NCBI GenBank assembly: GCA_937960785.1
Contig: CALGOZ010000079.1
Span: 1 to 5,229, forward strand
DNA: 5,229 nucleotides
From: an uncultured Pseudogracilibacillus sp.
GTDB lineage: Bacteria > Bacillota > Bacilli > Bacillales > Amphibacillaceae
Reading direction: 5' to 3'
Of the stretch, positions 1 to 5,164 are shown piece by piece (the stretch's first letter is position 1; every line of letters begins with the position of its first letter). The position numbers were made by a program, and so were the translations under genes. A model generated the notes under the pieces. It had not been told where the DNA came from. It searched no databases and saw only the letters and a program-made list of their open reading frames with translations.

Positions 1-55
1 GACCGATTCCCTTTCCTGCACCGGTGATAATCGCTACTTTATCTTTTAATGTCAT
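1..55 (-). CDS. SDR-family oxidoreductase, N-terminal fragment (second tandem copy)
   Basis: Only the first 18 codons are present; the gene runs off the left edge. They read MTLKDKVAIITGAGKGIG, which is beta-strand 1 plus the TGxxxGIG dinucleotide-binding loop of classical short-chain dehydrogenases, so an NAD(P)(H)-dependent cytosolic reductase or dehydrogenase is expected. The start is the ATG at 53-55, with an AGGAG ribosome binding site at 66-70, ten bases upstream. These residues are nearly the same as the start of the complete SDR upstream (126-842), which suggests a tandem duplication. The 70-bp gap between the two contains a probable promoter. The substrate cannot be judged, and whether this copy keeps the catalytic Ser-Tyr-Lys residues lies outside the window. 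Confidence 0.85.
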   Translation of the reverse strand, partial: MTLKDKVAIITGAGKGIG

Positions 56-88
56 AATTATTGCACTCCTCTCAAATTACTAACACTC

Positions 89-118
89 ATTATAATATAG
101 GTTCTTGTTTAAAGTAAA
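89..118 (-). promoter_or_regulatory. Probable sigma-A promoter for the left-edge SDR
   Basis: Read on the minus strand, there is a perfect TATAAT at 89-94 and a TTTACT -35-like box (4 of 6 matches to TTGACA) at 113-118, with an 18-bp spacer. Transcription would start near 82, just ahead of the AGGAG at 66-70. The downstream SDR could therefore be expressed independently of the speG-SDR unit. No terminator is visible between the two SDR genes, so read-through is also possible. Confidence 0.5.
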
Positions 119-125
119 ATCTTTT

Positions 126-842
126 TTAAGACGGATTCGTCGACCATAAACTTGCCCTCTTCAGCCAACTTCGCCGATTTAACTGTAAGGTCGCCACAAT
201 ATAAGAGGCGAGATCCTCGGGAAGCAAACGATGCTGATCCTTGGCTTTAACGAAACCTTGCGCTATCGTTTTTTCTGTTACAACTGTACTTGGCACTAAA
301 GTCGTTACCCGAATATTATGGGGTCTTGCTTCTAAGGCTAAGGATTCTGTCATTCCAAGCAGGGCTGCTTTGGAGGCCGTTTGGGCACTTGTGGACACAG
401 CCCCCTTTTCTCCGGCAGTAGAAGCAAGCGTGATAATGTCACCTTGACCAAGCTCCTTCATATGGGCATAAACCAAGCGAGTCACATAATAACTGCCTAA
501 CAGATTGACCTTAAGGACGTACTCCCACTCTTCCCTAGGCATAGTTAAAAATTCACCAAACCTAGCCACCCCGGCATTATTAATTAAAATGTCTACCCTG
601 TCAAGAGCCTGTATAAGCTTAGCTATTGCTCCTTCTACTTCTTTCCGATTCGATAGATCTCCCGGGGCAATAATCACCTTTATTCCCTTAGCTTGTAATT
701 CTTTTTGTAACTCTTTTAGATCTTCCTCCGTTCGGGCAAGCAAACCAAGGGAAATCCCTTCATTTGCTAATCTATAGGCGATTTGCCGGCCGATTCCCTG
801 AGTAGCACCTGTAATAATTGCCGTTTTTCCTTTCAGTGTCAT
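126..842 (-). CDS. YoxD-like short-chain dehydrogenase/reductase lacking the catalytic tyrosine
   Basis: This is a 238-aa classical SDR, probably cytosolic and NADP(H)- or NAD(H)-binding. The cofactor loop TGATQGIG is at residues 11-18, an acidic DL at 62-63, NNAG at 88-91, the structural/catalytic Asn at N113 and the catalytic Ser at S141 (LASTAG). Lysine of the active site is K158. At residue 154, where the YxxxK tyrosine belongs (13 after Ser, 4 before Lys), the codon is CAA, giving QTASK. From memory, both the length and the C-terminus (LWSTNP) match B. subtilis YoxD, an uncharacterised FabG-like reductase, where the equivalent motif is YSASK. The start ATG at 840-842 has an AGAGGTG site (849-855) six bases upstream. 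It lies 16 bp after speG, so co-transcription is likely. Family assignment is secure; catalytic competence is doubtful and no substrate can be assigned. Confidence 0.93.
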   Translation of the reverse strand: MTLKGKTAIITGATQGIGRQIAYRLANEGISLGLLARTEEDLKELQKELQAKGIKVIIAPGDLSNRKEVEGAIAKLIQALDRVDILINNAGVARFGEFLTMPREEWEYVLKVNLLGSYYVTRLVYAHMKELGQGDIITLASTAGEKGAVSTSAQTASKAALLGMTESLALEARPHNIRVTTLVPSTVVTEKTIAQGFVKAKDQHRLLPEDLASYIVATLQLNRRSWLKRASLWSTNPS

Positions 843-858
843 CTAGTGCACCTCTTTT

Positions 859-1371
859 TTACTTTTGGGCTAAATAATCCTCCTGGAAAAGCCCCATCAT
901 CATACCATCCTCATAAGTTCCATTAATAAAATAGTGCTTCTTCAACATTCCTTCCTCTTCAAAGCCGAGCTTCCTATATATATGAATCGCCTTTTCATTC
1001 GAAGCAATCACAATTAAATATACTTTGTGTAAATTCAATGTGAAAAAAGCATAATCTAACAACAACCTCGTCGCTTCCGGTGCATAACCTTTACCCTGTT
1101 GCTTCGGGTCAAAGGCAATGGCAAACTCTGCGTGACGATGGCGAAAATCGATAAAATAAAGCCCTACTAAACCACCCTTTTCCCCCACTTCATTTATAGC
1201 GATAAAATTTCGCTTCGTTTCTTGATTCGCCCTAAACATTTCTTCCATCTTTTCTAAAGAAAAGTGTGGTTCAGTAAACCAATAGTCCATCACACTTTTA
1301 TCGTTAAAAAGCTCGTGTAAAAAAGGGATATCTGTCTTTTCTGCTGTTTGTAATGTAATTCGTTGAGACAT
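859..1371 (-). CDS. speG: Spermidine N1-acetyltransferase (SpeG-type GNAT)
   Basis: This 170-aa GNAT enzyme should transfer acetyl from acetyl-CoA to spermidine or spermine, lowering polyamine toxicity in the cytosol. Similarity to E. coli SpeG runs along the whole chain: SVMDYWFTEP (26-35) matches the polyamine-contacting N-terminal loop, the HRHAEF strand is at 78-83, the acetyl-CoA pyrophosphate loop QQGKGYA is at 91-97, NEKAIHIYRKLGF is at 125-137, and FINGTYEDG at 148-156 precedes the FQEDYLA end. Y132 in HIYRKLGF corresponds to the proposed general-acid tyrosine. It is shorter than E. coli SpeG (186 aa) because it lacks the C-terminal tail. One difference in the loop is T33 where E. coli has Glu (TEP versus EEP). 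The start ATG (1369-1371) follows an AGGAG (1378-1382) by six bases. It is the first gene of the probable speG-SDR unit. Confidence 0.9.
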   Translation of the reverse strand: MSQRITLQTAEKTDIPFLHELFNDKSVMDYWFTEPHFSLEKMEEMFRANQETKRNFIAINEVGEKGGLVGLYFIDFRHRHAEFAIAFDPKQQGKGYAPEATRLLLDYAFFTLNLHKVYLIVIASNEKAIHIYRKLGFEEEGMLKKHYFINGTYEDGMMMGLFQEDYLAQK

Positions 1372-1420
1372 TTTTCTCTCCTCTTGTTGTTATTACTTTT
1401 ATTATTCTTTTCCCATTACG

Positions 1421-1426
1421 AGTATA
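1421..1426 (-). promoter_or_regulatory. Candidate -10 box for speG
   Basis: On the minus strand TATACT (5 of 6 matches to TATAAT) lies about 50 bp before the speG start. No good -35 box sits 16-18 bp further upstream. A second weak possibility is TTGATT followed 16 bp later by TAAATT, around 1452-1479. The speG promoter is probably in this AT-rich stretch, but its exact place is uncertain. Confidence 0.3.
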
Positions 1427-1488
1427 AAATATCCGCTTCAAACTTGCTTTTAATAATTTAACGAAATATTAAAATTAATCAACTATAT

Positions 1489-1515
1489 AAAAAATCTCAA
1501 ACCTACTTAATTGAG
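1489..1515 (-). terminator. Probable rho-independent terminator after the HD gene, or attenuator before speG
   Basis: On the minus strand CTCAA (1511-1515) can pair with TTGAG (1496-1500) across a 10-nt loop, followed by A and then six T (1489-1494). The stem has only five pairs, so it is weak. A longer hairpin just upstream (1510-1541) uses the same CTCAA segment, so the two are mutually exclusive. The element lies 92 bp past the HD-gene stop and 118 bp before speG. Confidence 0.4.
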
Positions 1516-1541
1516 TAGCTTGCTCACTTACAAGGCTCAAT
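1510..1541 (-). other. Imperfect inverted repeat (RNA hairpin) between HD gene and speG
   Basis: ATTGAG (1536-1541 on the minus strand) pairs with CTCAAT (1510-1515). Inside, CTTG pairs with CAAG around the 8-nt loop TAAGTGAG, giving about ten pairs with a small internal loop. No U-tract follows directly on the minus strand, so alone it is not a classical terminator. It could protect the 3' end of the HD mRNA or act as an antiterminator against the adjacent hairpin. Confidence 0.45.
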
Positions 1542-1606
1542 CTTTTATATAAATAAATTTCAAGCTTACCCTAAATTACAATGCTAGATAAGGTTTGACC
1601 CTTAAA

Positions 1607-2161
1607 CTATGATAGTGAGATTTTGGCTTGTAATGTCTCTACTAAATTTATAAACTTGTATTTTACCTCTTCCATATCCATGAAGCTTAAATCATAAGTG
1701 CCTACTAGTTGCGCCGGTTTTTTTGCTTTTTGATTTAAAAGTACAGCTAATTCATAAGCTAACATTGCATCATCGATTTCTTCAATTAATCTAATCTCTT
1801 CGTGACTTAAATCCTCAAGACCATAAGCTTTATAAATCATCTTCTGTAAATTCGCTTCAATCATTTGATACTGTTTGAGGTGACTTTTGACTGGACGAAT
1901 AATATCCGAAATATACGCCTCCGATGCATCATGTAAAAGAGCACCAAGTTGAACCCTCGGTGAATAGTTTCGTTTCTTTGCCTCTAACGCACAGTATAAA
2001 GAATGTTGTGCGACACTGTAAAAGTGTTGAGCATGGCCATTCGCCCGACATAAGAGGGATAAGGCATGGGCTATATCTTCCGTCTTTATTTTTTCCTTAT
2101 CTGGATGTAAGGGATTGAAAGTAATTCCACTATAAGTTGTCATACCATGTACTTCTTGCAT
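1607..2161 (-). CDS. HD-domain phosphohydrolase (YfdR/YfbR-like nucleotidase family)
   Basis: This 184-aa soluble HD-superfamily protein should be a metal-dependent phosphohydrolase. Metal ligands are visible as H53 (FYSVAQHSL), H77-D78 (ALLHDASEA) and D130 (EEIDDAML), with E81 close to the HD pair. The opening region with SGITFNPLHPD (11-21) and HALSLLCRANGH (32-43) is typical of YfdR-type HD hydrolases found in Bacillus chromosomes and in phages. Related proteins act on nucleoside monophosphates, but the substrate here cannot be read from sequence. The start ATG at 2159-2161 is chosen because AAAGGAG (2169-2175) lies seven bases upstream. The internal Met7, where many homologues appear to begin, has no ribosome binding site. 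It appears monocistronic. The short extra N-terminus (six residues) and possible occlusion of its ribosome binding site are the only oddities. Confidence 0.9.
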   Translation of the reverse strand: MQEVHGMTTYSGITFNPLHPDKEKIKTEDIAHALSLLCRANGHAQHFYSVAQHSLYCALEAKKRNYSPRVQLGALLHDASEAYISDIIRPVKSHLKQYQMIEANLQKMIYKAYGLEDLSHEEIRLIEEIDDAMLAYELAVLLNQKAKKPAQLVGTYDLSFMDMEEVKYKFINLVETLQAKISLS

Positions 2162-2168
2162 GCTTCTT

Positions 2169-2215
2169 CTCCTTTTATATTATAGATTCTATATCTGCCA
2201 TTAGTTTGAAAGGAG
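2169..2215 (-). promoter_or_regulatory. Ribosome binding site of the HD gene with an upstream complementary segment
   Basis: The Shine-Dalgarno AAAGGAG (minus strand, 2169-2175) is exactly complementary to CTCCTTT (minus strand, 2209-2215), 33 nt upstream in the same leader if transcription starts beyond 2215. Pairing of these seven bases would hide the ribosome binding site. Between them is a 13-bp palindrome, TATAGATTCTATA (2181-2193), which overlaps another TATAAT (2179-2184 on minus). If transcription starts from that inner TATAAT instead, the sequestering strand would be absent from the mRNA. Confidence 0.4.
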
Positions 2216-2258
2216 GTATTACTGTGCTAATAACTTGCTTTAAAAGCCTTACCAATTC

Positions 2259-2286
2259 ATTATAACGCATCTAATAAGGCAAGCAA
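2259..2286 (-). promoter_or_regulatory. Candidate promoter for the HD gene
   Basis: On the minus strand a perfect TATAAT (2259-2264) follows TTGCTT (2281-2286) at a 16-bp spacing. The first three bases of the -35 box match consensus. The resulting leader would be about 90 nt and would include the CTCCTTT segment able to pair with the HD-gene ribosome binding site. A second TATAAT at 2179-2184 is nearer the gene but has no recognisable -35 box. Confidence 0.35.
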
Positions 2287-2344
2287 TACTTTCTAATCGA
2301 TTCGTAAGCTAAGACTTAGATAAAAAAAGACCTGTCAAACACTC

Positions 2345-2367
2345 AAAAAAATTTCAAACGGCTCGAA
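2345..2367 (-). terminator. Weak terminator candidate downstream of the UvrA-like gene
   Basis: On the minus strand TTCGAG (2362-2367) and TTTGAA (2353-2358) can form six pairs, two of them G-U, around the loop CCG, followed by A and seven T (2345-2351). The stem is weak, but this is the best hairpin-plus-T-run between the UvrA-like stop codon and the HD gene. It lies about 245 bp past the stop. Confidence 0.3.
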
Positions 2368-2390
2368 CTTCAGGGAACTTAAAAAAGTAA

Positions 2391-2617
2391 AACAAGTTCA
2401 TTGCGATTAAAGATACAACTACATCCAGGAAGTGTACTACAGCAAGCCTAACTCCGATGATCACATCGAAGTTCCCGTTAGTATCAGCGTAAATAACAGA
2501 TAGACAGCCGTATATATAATTAAATCCTCTCTCACCCGAAAATTATTTATCGTTGAGTGGGAGGAAGAAACCGTACGTGCAATACATAGTTTGGATGAGC
2601 ACTTTTTTAAGAGTTAA
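2391..2617 (+). pseudogene. Possible decayed plus-strand gene, unidentified, 3' part
   Basis: One plus-strand frame is open from 2411 to 2500, is broken by a single TAG (2501-2503), then continues open to TAA at 2615-2617. The translation looks protein-like: EVYYSKPNSDDHIEVPVSIS before the stop, and KLFIVEWEEETVRAIHSLDE near the end. Just upstream, another frame reads NKFIAIKD (2391-2414), as if a frameshift separated them. The final TAA overlaps the stop of the UvrA-like gene tail to tail, a normal arrangement for convergent genes. No family is recognised, and upstream of 2391 all three frames are broken. Against this, open stretches of this length can arise by chance, and the opposite strand is open in the same codon register. 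Confidence 0.33.
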
Positions 2618-4872
2618 TCTATATTTCTCCTAAGTGCTGAAGCTGTTGGAGTATCGGCTTTCAACATTTCCTTCGGTGAACCCTCGAATAATAGGTAACC
2701 ACCCTCTGAACCACCTTTTGGGCCTAGTTCCACAATCCAATCGCTCGATGCTAAAAATTGTAAGTGATGTTCGATAATAATCACAGAGTTTCCACCTTCT
2801 ACTAGTTGTTCGAATAAATGTAGGAGCTTTTCGTTATCTTTTTGGTGAAGGCCTAAGGAAGGTTCATCTAATAAGTAAATATTACCTTGTTCTTGCAAGT
2901 GACTGGCTAACTTTAGCCGTTGCAATTCTCCTCCACTAAGGGTGCTCGTCGTTTGACCTAAGGTTAAATAGTCTAGGCCGACTTTCTTTAAGGTATCAGC
3001 TTGCTGGCTTATTTTATTAGAATCAAAAAGTGCTACCACTTCCATAATTGTCAGCTGTAATACATCGTGAATCGTAAAGCCTCGGAAAGTATAGGATAAA
3101 GCTTCTTTAGAATAGCGCGTTCCTTGACAAGTTTCGCAAGTGACCGTGATTGGGTCAGCAAAGGCTACATCTGGCTTCATAATTCCTTTTCCCTTACAAG
3201 CCGGACAAGCCCCTATAGAGTTAAAGCTAAACAAACCAGCTTGTTGGCTTGTTTCCCGGGCAAAAATTTCTCGAATTTCATCCATAATTCCCATATAGGT
3301 TGCTAAAGTCGAACGGCTAGAAATACCGATTGGGTCTTGACTTACCCAAATCGCTTCAGGATAACGTTGTAAAAACTCCTCAAGAATTAAGGTGCTTTTA
3401 CCCGATCCGGATACACCACAAACGGATACGAGTACATTTTTCGGTATGTTGATTGTGATATCTTTCAAGTTGTGTTGAGTTGCATTTTCTATCGTAAAAA
3501 AGGAGTTAGCTTTTCTAACGGATTCTTTTAAGGTGATTGTTTGATGGATATTCGTTTTAGCTATCGACTGACGCAAGCCTGATGGAGGACCTTGATAAAC
3601 AACTTCCCCACCGGTCGTTCCTGCTTCTGGACCCATTTCAATTACTTCATCGGCAATTGAAATGATTTCTGGATTGTGCTCGACGACGAGTACAGTGTTA
3701 TGTTGCTTCTTTAAGTCCTTCATCATCCGAATTAACATCGGTATTTCTTCAGGGTGAAGGCCTGCACTCGGTTCATCGAAAATATAAATTAAATTGTTTA
3801 GGCTACTTCCTAGGTGGCGCGCGATTTTTACCCGCTGAGCTTCCCCGCCGGATAATGTGTTCATTTTACGAGATAAACTAATATAGCCTAAACCGAGTTC
3901 GATTAATTGCTCAATTCCTGGAAGCATTTGTCGAGCGATATTTTTACCTAACTCATCATCGATGTCGAGTAGTTTTTCCTGCAAAAAGGTTAGTTCTAAA
4001 CGTTCGAACTGGGCGATATTCAGGCCGTTAATTTTACTTGCTAATACTTCTGGATTTAAACCAGAACCACCACAGGTTGTACAATCTTCTTGCGTCGTCA
4101 TCGCGAGAACATCTGCCTCTGATACCTGACGTAGTTTTGAAATATCCCGGTTAATATAAAGTCTTGTAAAACGAGGTAGAAGCCCATCCCATTCATGAGG
4201 CTGAGGTCCGTGCTTCGTATGGAAGGGAGCAAATACTTTCTCTCCCTCTGGTGGTCCGTGAATTAATAGCTCCTTTTCACTTACTGTGTAATCTTTTATT
4301 TTCTTATCAGGATCAAATAATCCACCCGTAATCATCCATCTTCCTTGCCAACCTGAAGGTGATAATGGTTTAAAGCGGACAGCATGGTCACGAAGCGATT
4401 TGTTAAAATCGACTAATTTATTCACATCTGGCGTAATAACCGTACCGTAGCCGTTACAAGTCGGACATTTACCGAAAGAGCTTTGGTTAGAAAAGTCTAA
4501 GGCTGATTCAATCCGCGGTTCGCCAATGCGAGAAAAAAGCAAGCGAAGTAACGGATGCAAGTCCATATACGTTCCTACGGTAGAACGAGCGTGGGCCCGA
4601 ACCATCTTCTGGTCGATCACGACAACAGGACTAATATTTTGAATGACATCGACATCCGGCCGTTCATAGCGAGGCATTTGATTTCGTATGTATTGCGAGT
4701 AATTTAATGTCATTTGTCGGTTACTTTCCGTGGCAATCGTATCGAATACGACGGAACTTTTTCCTGAACCAGATACACCGGTAAAGGCGACAATTTTTCC
4801 TTTAGGGATTGTCAGATTGATATTTTGTAAATTATTTTCTCTCATTCCTTTTAAAATGATCGATTGCTCCAT
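2614..4872 (-). CDS. UvrA-like twin ABC ATPase without UvrB-binding domain (UvrA2/DrrC type)
   Basis: This 752-aa protein has the UvrA architecture but is about 200 residues shorter than housekeeping UvrA. Half one: Walker A GVSGSGKSS (32-40), zinc-ligand pair CPTC (136-139), an insertion domain (about 140-263), CTTC (264-267), signature LSGGEAQR (340-347), Walker B IYIFDEPSAGLH (362-373), switch His H399. Half two: Walker A GVSGSGKST (486-494), zinc module CPAC (556-559) and CETC (579-582) with the 19-residue spacing of UvrA, signature LSGGELQR (645-652), Walker B IYLLDEPSLGLH (665-676), H702. Only about ten residues separate GEPR (117-120) from the zinc region; the UvrB-binding domain normally inserted there is missing. 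All ATPase motifs are intact, so it should bind DNA and hydrolyse ATP but not recruit UvrB normally. Relatives include Streptomyces DrrC (daunorubicin resistance) and Deinococcus UvrA2. The start ATG (4870-4872) has AAGGTGA (4879-4885) six bases upstream. No uvrB or uvrC is nearby. Confidence 0.95.
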   Translation of the reverse strand: MEQSIILKGMRENNLQNINLTIPKGKIVAFTGVSGSGKSSVVFDTIATESNRQMTLNYSQYIRNQMPRYERPDVDVIQNISPVVVIDQKMVRAHARSTVGTYMDLHPLLRLLFSRIGEPRIESALDFSNQSSFGKCPTCNGYGTVITPDVNKLVDFNKSLRDHAVRFKPLSPSGWQGRWMITGGLFDPDKKIKDYTVSEKELLIHGPPEGEKVFAPFHTKHGPQPHEWDGLLPRFTRLYINRDISKLRQVSEADVLAMTTQEDCTTCGGSGLNPEVLASKINGLNIAQFERLELTFLQEKLLDIDDELGKNIARQMLPGIEQLIELGLGYISLSRKMNTLSGGEAQRVKIARHLGSSLNNLIYIFDEPSAGLHPEEIPMLIRMMKDLKKQHNTVLVVEHNPEIISIADEVIEMGPEAGTTGGEVVYQGPPSGLRQSIAKTNIHQTITLKESVRKANSFFTIENATQHNLKDITINIPKNVLVSVCGVSGSGKSTLILEEFLQRYPEAIWVSQDPIGISSRSTLATYMGIMDEIREIFARETSQQAGLFSFNSIGACPACKGKGIMKPDVAFADPITVTCETCQGTRYSKEALSYTFRGFTIHDVLQLTIMEVVALFDSNKISQQADTLKKVGLDYLTLGQTTSTLSGGELQRLKLASHLQEQGNIYLLDEPSLGLHQKDNEKLLHLFEQLVEGGNSVIIIEHHLQFLASSDWIVELGPKGGSEGGYLLFEGSPKEMLKADTPTASALRRNID

Positions 4873-5049
4873 TTTTCGTCACCTTCTATAAAAAATTTCC
4901 TAGCTATAGATTGTTGTTTTCTTTTTCCCTTTATAGCTCTCTGCTAAATCGAGTCTATCCCAAGTGCTTACTTTTCCTTCCTAGGCTTTCGACTTCCCTA
5001 AGCTCAATAGCTACAATCTATTTAGAAAGGATAAGCTAGCAAGTCTATA
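4873..5049 (-). promoter_or_regulatory. Long foldable 5' leader of the UvrA-like gene
   Basis: If transcription starts about seven bases after the TATAAT at 5056-5061, the untranslated leader is about 175 nt. It contains several complementary segments: GGATA/TATCC (5048-5052 with 5029-5033) at the very start, CTTAGG/CCTAGG (six pairs with one G-U, about 4980-5002), and the long-range pair ATAGATTGT (5013-5021) with ACAATCTAT (4906-4914), nine perfect pairs. The second of these overlaps a terminator-like hairpin (4902-4938) and a hairpin ending at the ribosome binding site (4885-4910). No leader ORF with a proper ribosome binding site and no T-box or other known riboswitch motif was recognised. 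Confidence 0.4.
4890..4938 (-). terminator. Terminator/attenuator-like hairpin just before the UvrA-like gene
   Basis: On the minus strand AGCTATA (4932-4938) pairs perfectly with TATAGCT (4902-4908) across a 23-nt purine-rich loop. Six bases later come six T (4890-4895), only about 20 bp before the start codon. The stem is short and the T-run is not adjacent, so intrinsic termination would be inefficient unless assisted. TATAGCT shares bases with the segment that can pair with ATAGATTGT at 5013-5021, which would prevent this hairpin. Confidence 0.3.
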
Positions 5050-5055
5050 TCCTCG

Positions 5056-5083
5056 ATTATAGTTCATCCTCTTCATATGTAAA
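5056..5083 (-). promoter_or_regulatory. Sigma-A-type promoter for the UvrA-like gene
   Basis: On the minus strand TTTACA (5078-5083, 5 of 6 matches to TTGACA) and a perfect TATAAT (5056-5061) are spaced by 16 bp. This is the best minus-strand promoter upstream of the UvrA-like gene. Another TATAAT at 5090-5095 has no acceptable -35 box. Confidence 0.6.
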
Positions 5084-5149
5084 CAAAATATTATAGCCAA
5101 TTGACCCAACAGGCCATTAACGTTATCAAACTAATAAATAAGGACTCAT

Positions 5150-5164
5150 AAATAGCGCTTGCAA
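5150..5164 (-). promoter_or_regulatory. Catabolite-responsive element (cre)-like sequence
   Basis: On the minus strand TTGCAAGCGCTATTT fits the CcpA operator consensus WTGNAANCGNWNNCW at every fixed position except the late C. It lies about 67 bp upstream of the -35 box of the UvrA-like gene and 26 bp upstream of the -35 box of the plus-strand promoter at the right edge. One imperfect match can occur by chance. Confidence 0.25.

Larger units (their letters stand above)
2162..2613. other. 452-bp intergenic region between HD gene and UvrA-like gene
   Basis: No intact gene was found. The right end of the region from about 2391 may be a decayed plus-strand gene (separate entry). A strong plus-strand Shine-Dalgarno, AAAGGAGGT (2209-2217), is followed six bases later by GTG at 2224, but that frame closes after 13 codons at 2265. 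A hairpin with 10-nt arms and one mismatch (AACTCCGATG / CATCGAAGTT, loop ATCA) lies at 2450-2473 and has no T-run beside it. On the minus strand a frame is open from 2542 down to a TGA at 2354-2356 and would encode a hydrophobic stretch, but it has no credible start or ribosome binding site. Possible terminators and promoters are listed separately. Confidence 0.6.

Noticed and set aside
241..447. 68-codon plus-strand open frame
   Set aside because: Antisense shadow of the SDR C-terminal half; no ribosome binding site or family signal.
505..777. 90-codon open frame on the plus strand
   Set aside because: It lies wholly antisense to the conserved SDR gene, which has full family motifs and a good ribosome binding site. 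The plus-strand translation shows no recognisable family.
1924..2118. 64-codon plus-strand open frame
   Set aside because: Antisense to the HD-domain gene, whose metal-binding motifs prove the minus-strand reading.
2141..2143. Met7 as the start of the HD-domain protein
   Set aside because: Homologues often begin near here, but no Shine-Dalgarno precedes it, while the ATG at 2159-2161 has AAAGGAG at good spacing.
2162..2613. Insertion sequence or prophage remnant
   Set aside because: No terminal inverted repeats, target duplications, or transposase or phage protein fragments could be recognised.
3124..3306. 60-codon plus-strand open frame
   Set aside because: Antisense to the second zinc module of the UvrA-like protein.
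2614..4872. Housekeeping UvrA of nucleotide excision repair
   Set aside because: The protein is about 200 residues too short and lacks the UvrB-binding domain between GEPR (117-120) and the first zinc pair.
4873..5049. T-box or other known riboswitch in the long leader
   Set aside because: No T-box sequence (AGGGUGG-type) or other recognisable aptamer core was found; only generic complementary segments.
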